Of a DNA stretch of 64,000 nucleotides, positions 25,969 through 35,463 are shown one piece after another. Below the pieces are notes generated by a model that had not been told where the DNA came from, did not search any database, and was given only the letters and a program-made list of their open reading frames with translations. The DNA is from JAVVEW01 sp032251045 (lineage in GTDB: Bacteria > Pseudomonadota > Gammaproteobacteria > Methylococcales > Methylomonadaceae), in NCBI GenBank assembly GCA_032251045.1, contig JAVVEW010000006.1, positions 1 to 64,000 of the forward strand, written 5' to 3'. The position numbers were made by a program, and so were the translations under genes. Position 1 is the first letter of the stretch; each line of letters starts with the position of its first letter.

Positions 25969-26919
25969 ATGTCCGATTCCATTCACAGCGTCATCCTTGG
26001 CTCCGGCCCCGCCGGTTTGAATTGTGCGTTATGGCTGCGTCAGCTGGGGCTGACACCGCTGATTGTGGACTCAGCGCCTGCGCCCGGTGGTAGCCTGGCC
26101 AACATGCATCGTGTCAATCGCTGGATTCTTGGCTTTCCCGACCAAACCAGCCACCAACTGGCACATGACTATCTCGACCATATTCGCCGCGAACAAATCC
26201 GCTTGCACAGCGACTGCCAACTGAAGCGCTGCCAACTTCAGCCTGACGGCAGTTTCGCCCTGTGGCTGGATTCGCCTCAACAACAACTTAGCTGCCGTAA
26301 CCTGGTTATTGCCACCGGCATCCGCCCCATCGGCGCGGAAGCACTATTGGAATGCACCGGTCACGCACTGCTGAGCCAGCGCCCGGAGGTGCATTTTCAC
26401 CCCTTGTCTCACCTTAACGCCGCACCGCTCAACCCCGGCCAAACCGCTGTGGTGCTCGGTGGCGGTGACAATGCCTGTTACACCACTGCCGACTTGGTCA
26501 ACGCAGGTCTTACGGTGCATTTAGTGATACGTGGCAAGCTCAACGCACGCCCCGCCATTCGCAGACAAATTGAAACCTGGCATAGCAACCGGCGCATCAT
26601 TCTGCATCGACCTGCGCATCTCAGCGCACTACGGCTGCTTGACCGGCAACTGGCCATTGACCTAAGCGACCAAAGTACGGTGATCACCGACTGGCTGTTC
26701 CCCAGGCTGGGCTATACACCGAACAGTGCCTTTCTGCACCAACTAGGTCTCAATCTGGCGCAAAACGCGCAAGGCTATCTGACCACCAACCACCGACAGC
26801 AAACCTCGCACCCCAATATCTATGCCATCGGTGATATCACCAGCCCCTGGCATCAATCCGTCCCCAATGCTCTTGCCCAAGGGGCCATAGCTGCACAGGC
26901 CATTAGTGAACAGTCATGA
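25969..26919 (+). CDS. FAD/NAD(P)-dependent oxidoreductase, thioredoxin-reductase-like without CxxC
   Basis: This 316-residue two-dinucleotide-fold flavoprotein has FAD site LGSGPAGLNCAL (about 10-21), the middle motif VIATGIRP, NAD(P) site VVLGGGDNACYTTA and C-terminal FAD motif NIYAIGDIT. The overall plan is that of low-molecular-weight thioredoxin reductases or ferredoxin-NADP reductases. The redox-active CxxC between the domains is missing, so it cannot reduce thioredoxin in the normal way. A ferredoxin or other electron carrier is a likely partner. Its stop overlaps the start of the ELM1-like gene by 4 bp. Confidence 0.85.
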   Translation: MSDSIHSVILGSGPAGLNCALWLRQLGLTPLIVDSAPAPGGSLANMHRVNRWILGFPDQTSHQLAHDYLDHIRREQIRLHSDCQLKRCQLQPDGSFALWLDSPQQQLSCRNLVIATGIRPIGAEALLECTGHALLSQRPEVHFHPLSHLNAAPLNPGQTAVVLGGGDNACYTTADLVNAGLTVHLVIRGKLNARPAIRRQIETWHSNRRIILHRPAHLSALRLLDRQLAIDLSDQSTVITDWLFPRLGYTPNSAFLHQLGLNLAQNAQGYLTTNHRQQTSHPNIYAIGDITSPWHQSVPNALAQGAIAAQAISEQS

Positions 26920-27866
26920 GCGTCACCCCACAGACCTGGATCGTCGATAGCGACTACACTGGCGAACTGCGCGCCCGCCAAGGTTTGGCGCAACGCCTGA
27001 ACTTTCCTGTACACACCATCCCAAGACCCGATGCGTTAACACGCGCTTACCTTCAAGCGCGGCTTGAACACTGCCACGACAGCCAGCCCAGCCACATCAT
27101 TCTCATCAATGGTACCGGTGAAGAAACCACCGCCGCCGTTGCCGAGCTGGCGACCAGCCTTCCCGTCCCGGTATGCAGCGTATTTCTGGCCTCCATTTTG
27201 CCCGATACTCCACACCCACGGCTGTGGGATTACCACCTCATCGCCTCCCCACAACTACACGGCAAAGGCATCATTCATCTTCCCTGCGTGCCACACACCA
27301 TGACTGACGCCCGTCTGCAACACGCCCGCGCCCGCCATGCCGCTGACTTTGCCAACCTGCCCCGACCACTCACTGCGGTGTTGATTGGCGGCAACACCCG
27401 CTATTGCTTTGGCTTCGACCGGCAGCACGCCCACGCGCTCGCCGCCCGGCTACGTCAATTCTGGCAACAATTTGGCGGTAGCTTATGGTTGAGCGACAGC
27501 CGCCGCACCCCGCCTGAAGCCTGGCAGACCTTGCTCGACGACCTATCCGACCTGCCGCTTAGCGCACAACACTGGCAACATGCCGACGCAGATCACTACC
27601 CAGCACTGCTAGCTCATGCCGATTATTGCATCGTCACCGGCGACTCCTTATCCATGTGTTCCGAGGCCACCTTCACCGGCAAGCCGGTGTGGGTGGATTT
27701 GACCGAAACCACCACTGAAAGCTATCACCGGGCCATTATCGGCAACATGCAGCATCATGGCTTGATCCAACCACTTAGACCGCCCTACCATCCCTATCAT
27801 TACCCGCGCCCCGACCCCACCGAACAAGTCGCGCAAGCCGTACTGGCCTATCTGACAAGTGCATGA
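26916..27866 (+). CDS. ELM1-like protein (mitochondrial fission ELM1 family, DUF1022)
   Basis: The 316-residue protein belongs to the bacterial family related to plant ELM1, with a GT-B-like double Rossmann fold. Family features seen are WIVDSDYTGELRARQGLAQRL at the start, the central AVLIGGNTRYCFGFD block, and VTGDSLSMCSEATFTGKPV followed by HRAIIGNMQHHGLI. The VTGDS.SM.SEA segment resembles nucleotide-sugar sites of GT-B enzymes. Bacterial members are uncharacterised and are sometimes annotated near envelope genes. A 4-bp overlap with the flavoprotein implies a common role. Confidence 0.85.
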   Translation: MSVTPQTWIVDSDYTGELRARQGLAQRLNFPVHTIPRPDALTRAYLQARLEHCHDSQPSHIILINGTGEETTAAVAELATSLPVPVCSVFLASILPDTPHPRLWDYHLIASPQLHGKGIIHLPCVPHTMTDARLQHARARHAADFANLPRPLTAVLIGGNTRYCFGFDRQHAHALAARLRQFWQQFGGSLWLSDSRRTPPEAWQTLLDDLSDLPLSAQHWQHADADHYPALLAHADYCIVTGDSLSMCSEATFTGKPVWVDLTETTTESYHRAIIGNMQHHGLIQPLRPPYHPYHYPRPDPTEQVAQAVLAYLTSA

Positions 27867-27976
27867 ATACGTCAGCCACCATTTGACCGAAAAGCGCCTG
27901 CTTGACCGGCTTCATTCTTTTTCAAAAGGGGATTGAGGGAAATTCTTCAGGCGGCAAACACCAACCTAATGTTAGC

Positions 27977-30900
27977 TCACGAAGCGGGCTTCGATTGCCT
28001 CTGCTGTCTCACAAAAGCCTCAATCTGCTCTGCGGACATGGGTTTGGCAAACCAATACCCTTGCGCTTGCTGACAGCCTAGTGACTGCAAAAAGGTTGCC
28101 TGGGATTCGGTTTCAACGCCCTCGGCAATACATTGCATGGCGAGATTGTTGGACAGATTGATGATGGTTTCCACAATGGCCACGTTTTCACTGTCCGAAG
28201 GCACATCCATAACAAACGACTGATCAATTTTAAGCTTATCAACGGCAAAACGCTTCAAATAGCTCAAGCTGGAATAACCGGTACCGAAATCATCCACGGC
28301 AAATCTCACACCTTGTCGTTGCAGGCCCTGCACCACGTCCAGCACCTTATCCGGGTCTGCGGCCAGAATGGATTCGGTTAGCTCCAGCTCCAGATAATGC
28401 GGCGGCAGACCGCTCTCTTGCAAACAATGCTCGATCACAGGCCGCAAATCGACGCGATTGAATTGCACATAAGAGACGTTGACCGCCATCGTCAATGGCA
28501 CGCCCAAGTCAAGCCACAACCGCGCCTGCCGACAAGCGCAACGCAAAACAAACTCGCCCAGCTCGATAATAAATCCGCTGTCTTCGGCCACGCCGATAAA
28601 TTCCGCCGGCCCCACCTGTCCCAGCTTGGGATGGTGCCAACGCAATAACGCCTCCACGCCCAATACATCGCCCGTGGCCAACTCAATCTGCGGCTGATAA
28701 GCCAGATAAAACTGTCCCAGGTCCAGCCCCTGGCGCATGTAACTATCCAAACGCATCTGCCGCGCCAGGCGTTGATTCATTTCGTCGGTAAAAAACTGAT
28801 AATTATTGCGGCCGCGATTTTTAGCTTGATATAACGCGGTATCGGCTTTTTGCAACAGTGAATCGAAATCCTCGCCATCATCAGGGTAAATACTGATCCC
28901 CATACTGCATGACACGGTAAATTGATTGAATTCCAGCTCATACGGCTGCGCCAAGGCGTGCAGAATTTTGCCGGCGATTTCAATCAGATTGGCTTCACTG
29001 TGCAGGTGACTTAACAATACAATAAACTCATCACCGCCAATCCTGCTCACCGTGTCACTGCTGCGGATACAGCCGCGTAACCGTTGCGCCGTTTCAAGCA
29101 ACAAGCGATCCCCTGCAGGATGGCCCATGGTATCGTTGATATTTTTGAAATGATCCAGGTCCAGATATAACAGGCCGGTTATGCCATTATGACGTTTAGC
29201 GTGGGCGATGGTTTGCTGAAAACGGTCACGCAGCAACAAGCGGTTAGGCAGGCCGGTCAATGGATCATGATGCGCCAAATGCTCGATGCGCTGCTGTGCG
29301 TTCTTGTAATCACTGATATCGCTGAACACCGCGATATATTCGGTAATCTTGCCGTTCTTGTCATGGATAACACTGATACCCAACCATTCCGGGTACAGAC
29401 GGCCATCCTTGCGCCGGTTCCAGATTTCACCCTGCCAATACCCGCTTTCCTCAAGCTGTTGCCACATGGTCTGGTAAAAAGCCGCTGAATGCTGGCCAGA
29501 TTTCAGTAGGCGTGGGTCTTTGCCCAGCACTTCCTCGGCACGGTAACCGGTGATTTTGGTAAACGCCTCATTGACGGAAATAATACGCCGATCGGCATCG
29601 GTAATCATCACCGCTTCCTGGCTTTGCCGAAACACCTGCGAATGCAGTTCCAGCAAGCGTTGCGAGCGATTGCGCTGCAACAGCGCCCAGGTGTTGTTGG
29701 CCAGCATTTCCAGCAGCACCTTATCGCCATCGTTGTAAGGCTCCACCTTATTGCCAACCCCCATGATCATAAACACCCGCTCGTGATCCAGCACCGGCGT
29801 GCTGATATGTCGGCTCAGCGGCACATGACCTTCCGGCAAGCCTTTTTTATTGGCCAATTTGTGGTAGTCATTATGAATAACGGTTTGCCGCTGGCGCACG
29901 CAATCCGCCCACACGCCAGCTTCCGACAAGGGGTAATGACTATCACTGACCACCTGACATTGCGCCAATGTCTGTTGCGACCAAACACCTAACGTCAAGG
30001 TTTCTTGATCATCATTAACAAAATGCACATACGCAATACCACTACGGGTTAAGCGCTCGGCTTGCTGCAAGGCAAAACGCAGCAATTCAACTTCTGTCTG
30101 GCCGGGGGCCTGCGTGGTCAGCTGCAATAAAGCCTGATTACGTTCAATCAACAAGTCGCGCTCACGCTCAACACGCTTGCGTTGTGAAATATCCTCCACA
30201 ATCTTGATCAGATAATCCAGATGACCTTCCGCCGTTCTGACCGCAGCCACGGCGACATGCGCCTCCAGCAGCGAGCCATCGCTGCGCACAAAACGTTTAT
30301 CGAGCTGGTAGTCTTCGCGCTGATAGCGCATCACCTGCTGATAGGTTTTAAGCTCTCTGGAGCGGTCCATAGGATGCGTAACATCCAGCCAGGTCAAACC
30401 GCGCAGTTCGGCTTGATTGTAGCCCAGCAGTTCGCACAGTTTGTCATTGGCCTCCAGCCAGGTTTTATCCAGATCCACAGTGGCCATGCCCACCGGTGCT
30501 TCGGTAAAATAGGCCTGAAACTTACGCCGCCCCGCATCCAGCGCACTGCGCTGCGCCATCTGCTCGGTTTGATCGAGAATCGTGACAATCAATTGCGGTG
30601 GCTCATCCGGCCCGACCGTCAACAGTTGAGCGTGCGCATTGGCAAAAAACACCTGCCGGTCGGCGCTTAACATGCCGATTTGGTGAATCATCCCAAGTCC
30701 ATCCGCAAATGCCAAACCGATAAAGCTGCTTAACCGTGCATGATCCTGCTTATGCACCAATCGTGGCAGAAAATGCGAGCGCAACTCATAGCGACGCAAC
30801 CCGAAACGCCGCTCCGCCTCCAGGTTAGATTCCTGAATCACGCCCTGCTTGTCGATGACCAAAGCAGGCTGCGGCAATGCCATGAACAAATCACTGAAAC

Positions 30901-31135
30901 GACGCCTCACTTGCTCCAGACGCACTTGACTCTCGCGCAGCTCTTCGTTTTGTATTTCCAGTTCAGCTTGATAGATTTTCAGATCTTCAACCATCTCGCC
31001 GATACTGGCCTCACCGCATTGAATGGCTGTTAGGGCAAAATCAAAATCACCGCTGCGCAAGGCCTCTAAAGCACGCTGACGCTGTTCTTCGGTCGTCATG
31101 GTTGTGGTCAATTTCTTATGCTCTGGGTGTGTCAT
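27977..31135 (-). CDS. PAS/GAF-containing GGDEF-EAL protein (c-di-GMP turnover)
   Basis: The ATG at 31135 has AAGGTGAG upstream and gives about 1052 residues; a GTG three codons earlier also exists. Domain order: an N-terminal helical segment with EIQNEELRESQ, PAS (about 80-195), PAS (200-325), GAF (345-495), PAS (500-620), GGDEF (630-785) and EAL (800-1045). The cyclase loop RIGGDEF is intact. The phosphodiesterase motifs EALLRW and DDFGTGYSSLSYLK are intact, so both activities are possible. No membrane segment is seen. It overlaps the CheB-CheR fusion gene by 20 bp, suggesting that both proteins act in one pathway. Confidence 0.93.
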   Translation of the reverse strand: MTHPEHKKLTTTMTTEEQRQRALEALRSGDFDFALTAIQCGEASIGEMVEDLKIYQAELEIQNEELRESQVRLEQVRRRFSDLFMALPQPALVIDKQGVIQESNLEAERRFGLRRYELRSHFLPRLVHKQDHARLSSFIGLAFADGLGMIHQIGMLSADRQVFFANAHAQLLTVGPDEPPQLIVTILDQTEQMAQRSALDAGRRKFQAYFTEAPVGMATVDLDKTWLEANDKLCELLGYNQAELRGLTWLDVTHPMDRSRELKTYQQVMRYQREDYQLDKRFVRSDGSLLEAHVAVAAVRTAEGHLDYLIKIVEDISQRKRVERERDLLIERNQALLQLTTQAPGQTEVELLRFALQQAERLTRSGIAYVHFVNDDQETLTLGVWSQQTLAQCQVVSDSHYPLSEAGVWADCVRQRQTVIHNDYHKLANKKGLPEGHVPLSRHISTPVLDHERVFMIMGVGNKVEPYNDGDKVLLEMLANNTWALLQRNRSQRLLELHSQVFRQSQEAVMITDADRRIISVNEAFTKITGYRAEEVLGKDPRLLKSGQHSAAFYQTMWQQLEESGYWQGEIWNRRKDGRLYPEWLGISVIHDKNGKITEYIAVFSDISDYKNAQQRIEHLAHHDPLTGLPNRLLLRDRFQQTIAHAKRHNGITGLLYLDLDHFKNINDTMGHPAGDRLLLETAQRLRGCIRSSDTVSRIGGDEFIVLLSHLHSEANLIEIAGKILHALAQPYELEFNQFTVSCSMGISIYPDDGEDFDSLLQKADTALYQAKNRGRNNYQFFTDEMNQRLARQMRLDSYMRQGLDLGQFYLAYQPQIELATGDVLGVEALLRWHHPKLGQVGPAEFIGVAEDSGFIIELGEFVLRCACRQARLWLDLGVPLTMAVNVSYVQFNRVDLRPVIEHCLQESGLPPHYLELELTESILAADPDKVLDVVQGLQRQGVRFAVDDFGTGYSSLSYLKRFAVDKLKIDQSFVMDVPSDSENVAIVETIINLSNNLAMQCIAEGVETESQATFLQSLGCQQAQGYWFAKPMSAEQIEAFVRQQRQSKPAS

Positions 31136-34082
31136 CCGCCTCACCTTGATCCCAATCAGTAATGTTAATGTGACTTATCACCACCCCTTTGTTTACATGC
31201 CGAACCTGCGCCGCATACATCAAAAACCAGCGCTGTTGATCAGCGCTATGACAGGAGTATTTGATTGAAAAACTGTCTTGCTGGCCTTTGAGGATGTTAC
31301 GAATGCCACTTTGCACTTGATGGGCAACATCCACATCAAGGCCCTCGCCTCCCTGACATACCTCCAGATAGTTCTCGCCCGGCCCGCTGCGCGCCAGACC
31401 ACGGCCACCATTGTGCTCAACAAAATAGCGCCAAGCCTCATTGACCAAGGTGATACGTCCTGTGTTATCCAACACCGCGACATGCTCGGGCAAGGAGTCC
31501 ACAATACTTTGCAAATGCTGCATATCCTTAAGATAGGTCATATCAAACAGCGTAATCACCAAGCCACGGATATTATGTGGCCTATCGATATAGGGCAAAG
31601 CACGCAACAAATACCAATGACCATCGTGCGTTTTGACTTCGCGCTCCATCAACGAAGCGTTGCTCATAACCCGATGCAAATCATTGATAAAACCCGGATA
31701 ATCCATTTGATGGGAAAAATCGTCAAGAGGCCGACCCACATCACCCTCGCGAATACGGAAAACTTTGCTGGCCTCGGGTGTGAAGCGCGTTAATTTCAAC
31801 TCCTGATCGACAAACAAGGTTGGAATCAGCGCCGCTTGGGTCATGTTTTCCAAATCCGCGTTCAAACGATTGAGAATATCGATTTTTTCCTGGTTTTCGG
31901 CGTTAACGGTGTAAAGCTCCTCGTTGACCGACTGCAATTCTTCATTAGTGCTTTGCAATTCCTCATTGGAGGCCATCAATTCTTCATTGGTGGCCTGCAA
32001 TTCTTCATTGGAGGTTTCCAGCTCTTCGATGGTGGCCTGCAAGCTGTCGCGCGTTACCGATAAATCCCGCTCCAGGCTATGAATGCGCTCATTGGCCACG
32101 GCGCTGACGTCGATAGCATCCGCAGTGACCGGCGAGCTGGCGTTGGTCTGCGCTTCAAACACCATTAAAAAATGCCGGGTGGGCGTGGTTTTATCGGCCA
32201 CCGGCCGCACCATTACCCGCACCATCTCGTGCGCATGGGTGGCTGGATTGAAAATCTGCAGCTCCGAACGCAGCGGCACATTGTCCTTGGTCACTTTATG
32301 CAGCAAGGCGATACCCACCGGCGCCAGCTTGCCCACCAGCAGTTTAGAAATCTCAAGACTTGCCGCACCTTCGGGAATGCGCATGTAACGCTGCGCATCG
32401 CCATAGACGTGGATCAACTCGCGATCTTCGTTGATCAACAAAGCGGGCGGCGCATAACCGCGCAACAACTCGGCCAGACCGCTATCAACCAAACCGCCTT
32501 CCGGCGTCCAGCGGCTTTCATGCGGCAAAGTGCTGACCCGTAGCCGGCTGACATCGCGCTTAGGGCCGTTTTTGAAGTCCATCGGCAAGTTAACCGGGCG
32601 CAGCAAGCGATAGATTTTGTGCTTGGCACTGATCACAGCAAAATCTTTATGCACCATGCCTAAGGATTCACTGGAGCCTAAAAACAAAAAACCGTTATGC
32701 TTCAAGGCATATTGAAAACGCAGCAAGACCTTGTCCTGAGCTTGCGACTCAAAATAGATCAAAGTGTTACGGCAACTGACCAAATCCATCCGGGTGAATG
32801 GCGGGTCTTCAAGAACATTATGGCGGGCAAAAACAATATGCTGTCGAATATCGCTTTTAATGACGAATTGATTGCCGTTGCGGGTAAAAAAACGCTCCAA
32901 GCGGTGCGGGGTAATTTCGTTGACAATGCCTTCGGCATACACTCCAGCGCTGGCAAAGTCGATATATTGCTGCTCCACATCGGTGGCGAATATTTTCAAT
33001 TGCGGCCAGCGTTTATGGCGTTCACAGGCGTCGGCGAACAACATCGCCAGGCTGTAAGGCTCTTCACCGGTGGAGCAACCGGCCACCCAGAAACGAATCG
33101 GTTGACCATCGCTGTGCTCTTTGACCAGACGATCCATCACCTCCTCTTGCAGAACTTTGAAGCTCTCCTGGTCGCGGAAAAAATTGGTGACGGTAATCAG
33201 CGTATCGCGTTTTAAGGTATGCAGCTCAGTACGATCATTTTCCAGCAAAGTCAGATAATCGGACAGCTCACGCACATGCCGCACCTGCATCCGGCGCTCG
33301 ATACGACGCATCACAGTGGTCGGCTTGTAATCCTTAAAGTTGATGCCGCCGATTTGATAGAGCAAATGAAAAATCCCTTCCATAGGATTTTCGGTGCTGT
33401 CTTCATCGTCGTCAGTCACGACTTTGACTTTTAGCGGATGCGTATTGTTGATATGCGAGGCGACTCGACTGGCCAACAGCTCAGGCGGCAGCACTTCGTC
33501 AACAAAACCGGTAGCGATAATACTGCGCGGCATACCATCAAATTTGGCCGACTCCGGCGTTTGCGCCAACAAGAACCCACCGGCATCGTTAATCGCCACA
33601 CCGCCGCGCGTGCCATCGGAACCGGTGCCGGACAAAATCACCGCCACGCAGCGATTGCGACGCACTTTTGCCAATGATGACAAAAACAAATCAATGGGTA
33701 AACTGAGGCCGTGCGGCGTTTTCGGAACCAGGCACAACTCCGAACCTGCAATGGTCATGTTCTTGCCCGGCGGAATCAGATACACATGATTGGCCTGGAT
33801 GGATATGCCATTTTCAGCCATGGACACTGGCATTTGCGTATGCCGCGCCAGCAAGTTATCCATCATGCTTTTGTGGTCGGGCGAAAGATGCTGAATCACT
33901 ACGATGGCCGCGCCCGTATTGGCCGGCAATTCGTCAAAAAAGCGCTCTAAGGCATCTAAACCGCCTGCAGAAGCGCCTAACGCGACCACATAGCCGTCAA
34001 AGTGGTCGGGGGCAGACGTGTGAGTAGCCGCATCGGCCTGTTCAGTAGCCGCTGGGACTAATGCTTTTGAGTTTCGCGCCAT
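31116..34082 (-). CDS. CheB-CheR fusion protein with signalling helix and PAS domains
   Basis: This 988-residue protein combines a methylesterase and a methyltransferase. The CheB domain has the catalytic triad Ser38 (GASAGG), His65 (QHLSPDH) and Asp156 (SGTGSDG). The CheR domain has the SAM site FWVAGCSTGEEPYS and CRNTLIYF. A long coiled coil with seven-residue NEELQ-type repeats follows, then two PAS domains. It lacks a receiver domain, so CheB is not controlled in the usual way. Stand-alone CheB/CheR-PAS proteins without the che operon are common, and their targets are mostly unknown. Its 3' end overlaps the GGDEF-EAL gene. Confidence 0.93.
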   Translation of the reverse strand: MARNSKALVPAATEQADAATHTSAPDHFDGYVVALGASAGGLDALERFFDELPANTGAAIVVIQHLSPDHKSMMDNLLARHTQMPVSMAENGISIQANHVYLIPPGKNMTIAGSELCLVPKTPHGLSLPIDLFLSSLAKVRRNRCVAVILSGTGSDGTRGGVAINDAGGFLLAQTPESAKFDGMPRSIIATGFVDEVLPPELLASRVASHINNTHPLKVKVVTDDDEDSTENPMEGIFHLLYQIGGINFKDYKPTTVMRRIERRMQVRHVRELSDYLTLLENDRTELHTLKRDTLITVTNFFRDQESFKVLQEEVMDRLVKEHSDGQPIRFWVAGCSTGEEPYSLAMLFADACERHKRWPQLKIFATDVEQQYIDFASAGVYAEGIVNEITPHRLERFFTRNGNQFVIKSDIRQHIVFARHNVLEDPPFTRMDLVSCRNTLIYFESQAQDKVLLRFQYALKHNGFLFLGSSESLGMVHKDFAVISAKHKIYRLLRPVNLPMDFKNGPKRDVSRLRVSTLPHESRWTPEGGLVDSGLAELLRGYAPPALLINEDRELIHVYGDAQRYMRIPEGAASLEISKLLVGKLAPVGIALLHKVTKDNVPLRSELQIFNPATHAHEMVRVMVRPVADKTTPTRHFLMVFEAQTNASSPVTADAIDVSAVANERIHSLERDLSVTRDSLQATIEELETSNEELQATNEELMASNEELQSTNEELQSVNEELYTVNAENQEKIDILNRLNADLENMTQAALIPTLFVDQELKLTRFTPEASKVFRIREGDVGRPLDDFSHQMDYPGFINDLHRVMSNASLMEREVKTHDGHWYLLRALPYIDRPHNIRGLVITLFDMTYLKDMQHLQSIVDSLPEHVAVLDNTGRITLVNEAWRYFVEHNGGRGLARSGPGENYLEVCQGGEGLDVDVAHQVQSGIRNILKGQQDSFSIKYSCHSADQQRWFLMYAAQVRHVNKGVVISHINITDWDQGEADDTPRA

Positions 34083-34575
34083 AATGCGAAGAAACCTCCG
34101 GAATGAAACTAACCGTCATGAATGTACTTTTCCAGCACATTCGAGTCTAAATCACCGCACAAGGCGGCAGGTTGCGTTGTTTTAATCTAATTCATAGTGC
34201 ATGCGGATATAAAGATGAAAAGCCCTGAGGGGAGGAGTGGACATGGATTTAGCCGTTCTGTGCCAGCAAATTATCCGCCTTTAACCGGCAAATGCAAAGC
34301 AATCCGCCTGCCTCTCCCCCTCACTCCTTTTTTTCAAAGGGGGGGCATTTTCAGGGCGCCTTCGACAGCGCGTCTTTTAGGCGTGAACGCTGACGCCAGA
34401 AAATGCCGTCAAACTGTCATGATTCAGACCCCTGGAGCATTGTCCAGCGGGCGCAGCCATTCTGGCCGCGCTCAGTGCGGGCGAGGCGCCTAGGCGGATT
34501 GCTCAAGGAGGGTTGGGGGATAGATGCTTGCCTTCGACGTGCTTGGCTTTGCATATCGCAAAAACCCATTCCGCC
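34083..34575. other. Intergenic region upstream of the cheB-cheR fusion
   Basis: About 490 bp without a supported gene. A frame at 34197-34493 has no recognisable features and low-complexity C-rich codons. The stretch around 34310-34350 is strongly biased (C- and T-runs, then a G-run). CCTCC at 34095-34099 is the Shine-Dalgarno complement for the CheB-CheR gene, though 12 nt from the ATG. Confidence 0.45.
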
Positions 34576-35199
34576 TTAGTGCCGAAGCTTGGCACCGGCT
34601 AAGGTAAATTGCTCGCGGCACGGCGGACACAAGCCATAAACTACCGACCACTGGGAACCGCGCTGCCGTTTGGCAAACTCATCGGCCTCCAGCCATTGAC
34701 CATGATGCTGAATACCATTGCACTGGCTACAGCGCAACAAGGTATGCCGGGAACGCTGCTTGGCAGTGTGAAAGAATAAAGGCCGTGGCCGGCGCTCGGT
34801 CAGCACACAAGTGGATATCAAGCGCAGCTTATCCTCGGCTTCCGGCTGTAAAGTCATGCGAAAAATACGCTTTTCATACGGCGAATCACAGCGATAATTC
34901 AGCGCGACCGGTTTTTTGACCGTTCGAATCAGAACAAACAAGTCCAGCCAGTATTGCCGGGTCACGCGGCCACTGATAAAGTCGGTAAAAGTGCTGCCAA
35001 TGACATTTTTCGCAAACACTGCATAACCATCGTTGTGTGCGGCAAAGCCATCCCAGGCGCCGCCAATTTCAATAATGATGTTTGCGGCATCGAGTACATA
35101 TATCAGAGTGTCAGGGGGAAGTTTTTGCGCCTTGTCGAACGTGACCGACCAGTCCAGGCCCAGACGGGGCGGTGATTTTTTTGAATAAGCAAGTTCCAC
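34576..35199 (-). CDS. PAS-like domain protein with C-terminal zinc ribbon
   Basis: This 207-residue protein uses a GTG start. Residues about 30-130 resemble a family of single PAS domains: LIYVLDAANIIIEIGGAWDGFA, VIGSTFTDFISG and PVALNYRCDSPYEKRIFRMTL. The C-terminal 55 residues contain CSQC (157-160) and CPPC (191-194), a likely zinc ribbon. This combination suggests a small sensory or adaptor protein with a DNA-, RNA- or protein-binding tail. It is on the same strand as, and upstream of, the CheB-CheR/GGDEF-EAL pair, about 490 bp away. No enzyme domain is present. Function unknown. Confidence 0.75.
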   Translation of the reverse strand: MELAYSKKSPPRLGLDWSVTFDKAQKLPPDTLIYVLDAANIIIEIGGAWDGFAAHNDGYAVFAKNVIGSTFTDFISGRVTRQYWLDLFVLIRTVKKPVALNYRCDSPYEKRIFRMTLQPEAEDKLRLISTCVLTERRPRPLFFHTAKQRSRHTLLRCSQCNGIQHHGQWLEADEFAKRQRGSQWSVVYGLCPPCREQFTLAGAKLRH

Positions 35200-35350
35200 A
35201 AGCGTTTGTTCTTATACAGCAGTAGTTATCTTGTGGTTATTGTAACGAAAAGCCAGCGTTACCGCCTTGTTTTAGCCTAGGCTAGTATAACTGCCAACAC
35301 ATAACCGCCTTATTACCCATTGCAAATAGCCAGCGCGGCCTGAAGATCTG

Positions 35351-35385
35351 GCCAAACGCCAAACGCCAAACGCCAAACGCCAAAC
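35351..35385. repeat. Five perfect tandem copies of a 7-bp unit
   Basis: The unit GCCAAAC is repeated five times without change, filling exactly 35 bp in the intergenic region after the lectin-like gene. A 7-bp period in non-coding DNA is prone to copy-number slippage. No function is assigned. Confidence 0.9.
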
Positions 35386-35463
35386 AGTAACGTAAGCGCT
35401 CTGGCAGCAAGCCGTTCAGGGCATTTCTGAACGGCCCGATTCGATGAAAAAATTCAACGTATG

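Noticed and set aside
34197..34493. 98-codon frame before the cheB-cheR gene
   Set aside because: Runs through homopolymer-rich non-coding DNA, and no domain or Shine-Dalgarno supports it.
35351..35385. Possible CRISPR-like repeat
   Set aside because: The unit is only 7 bp with no spacers, so it is a simple tandem repeat.
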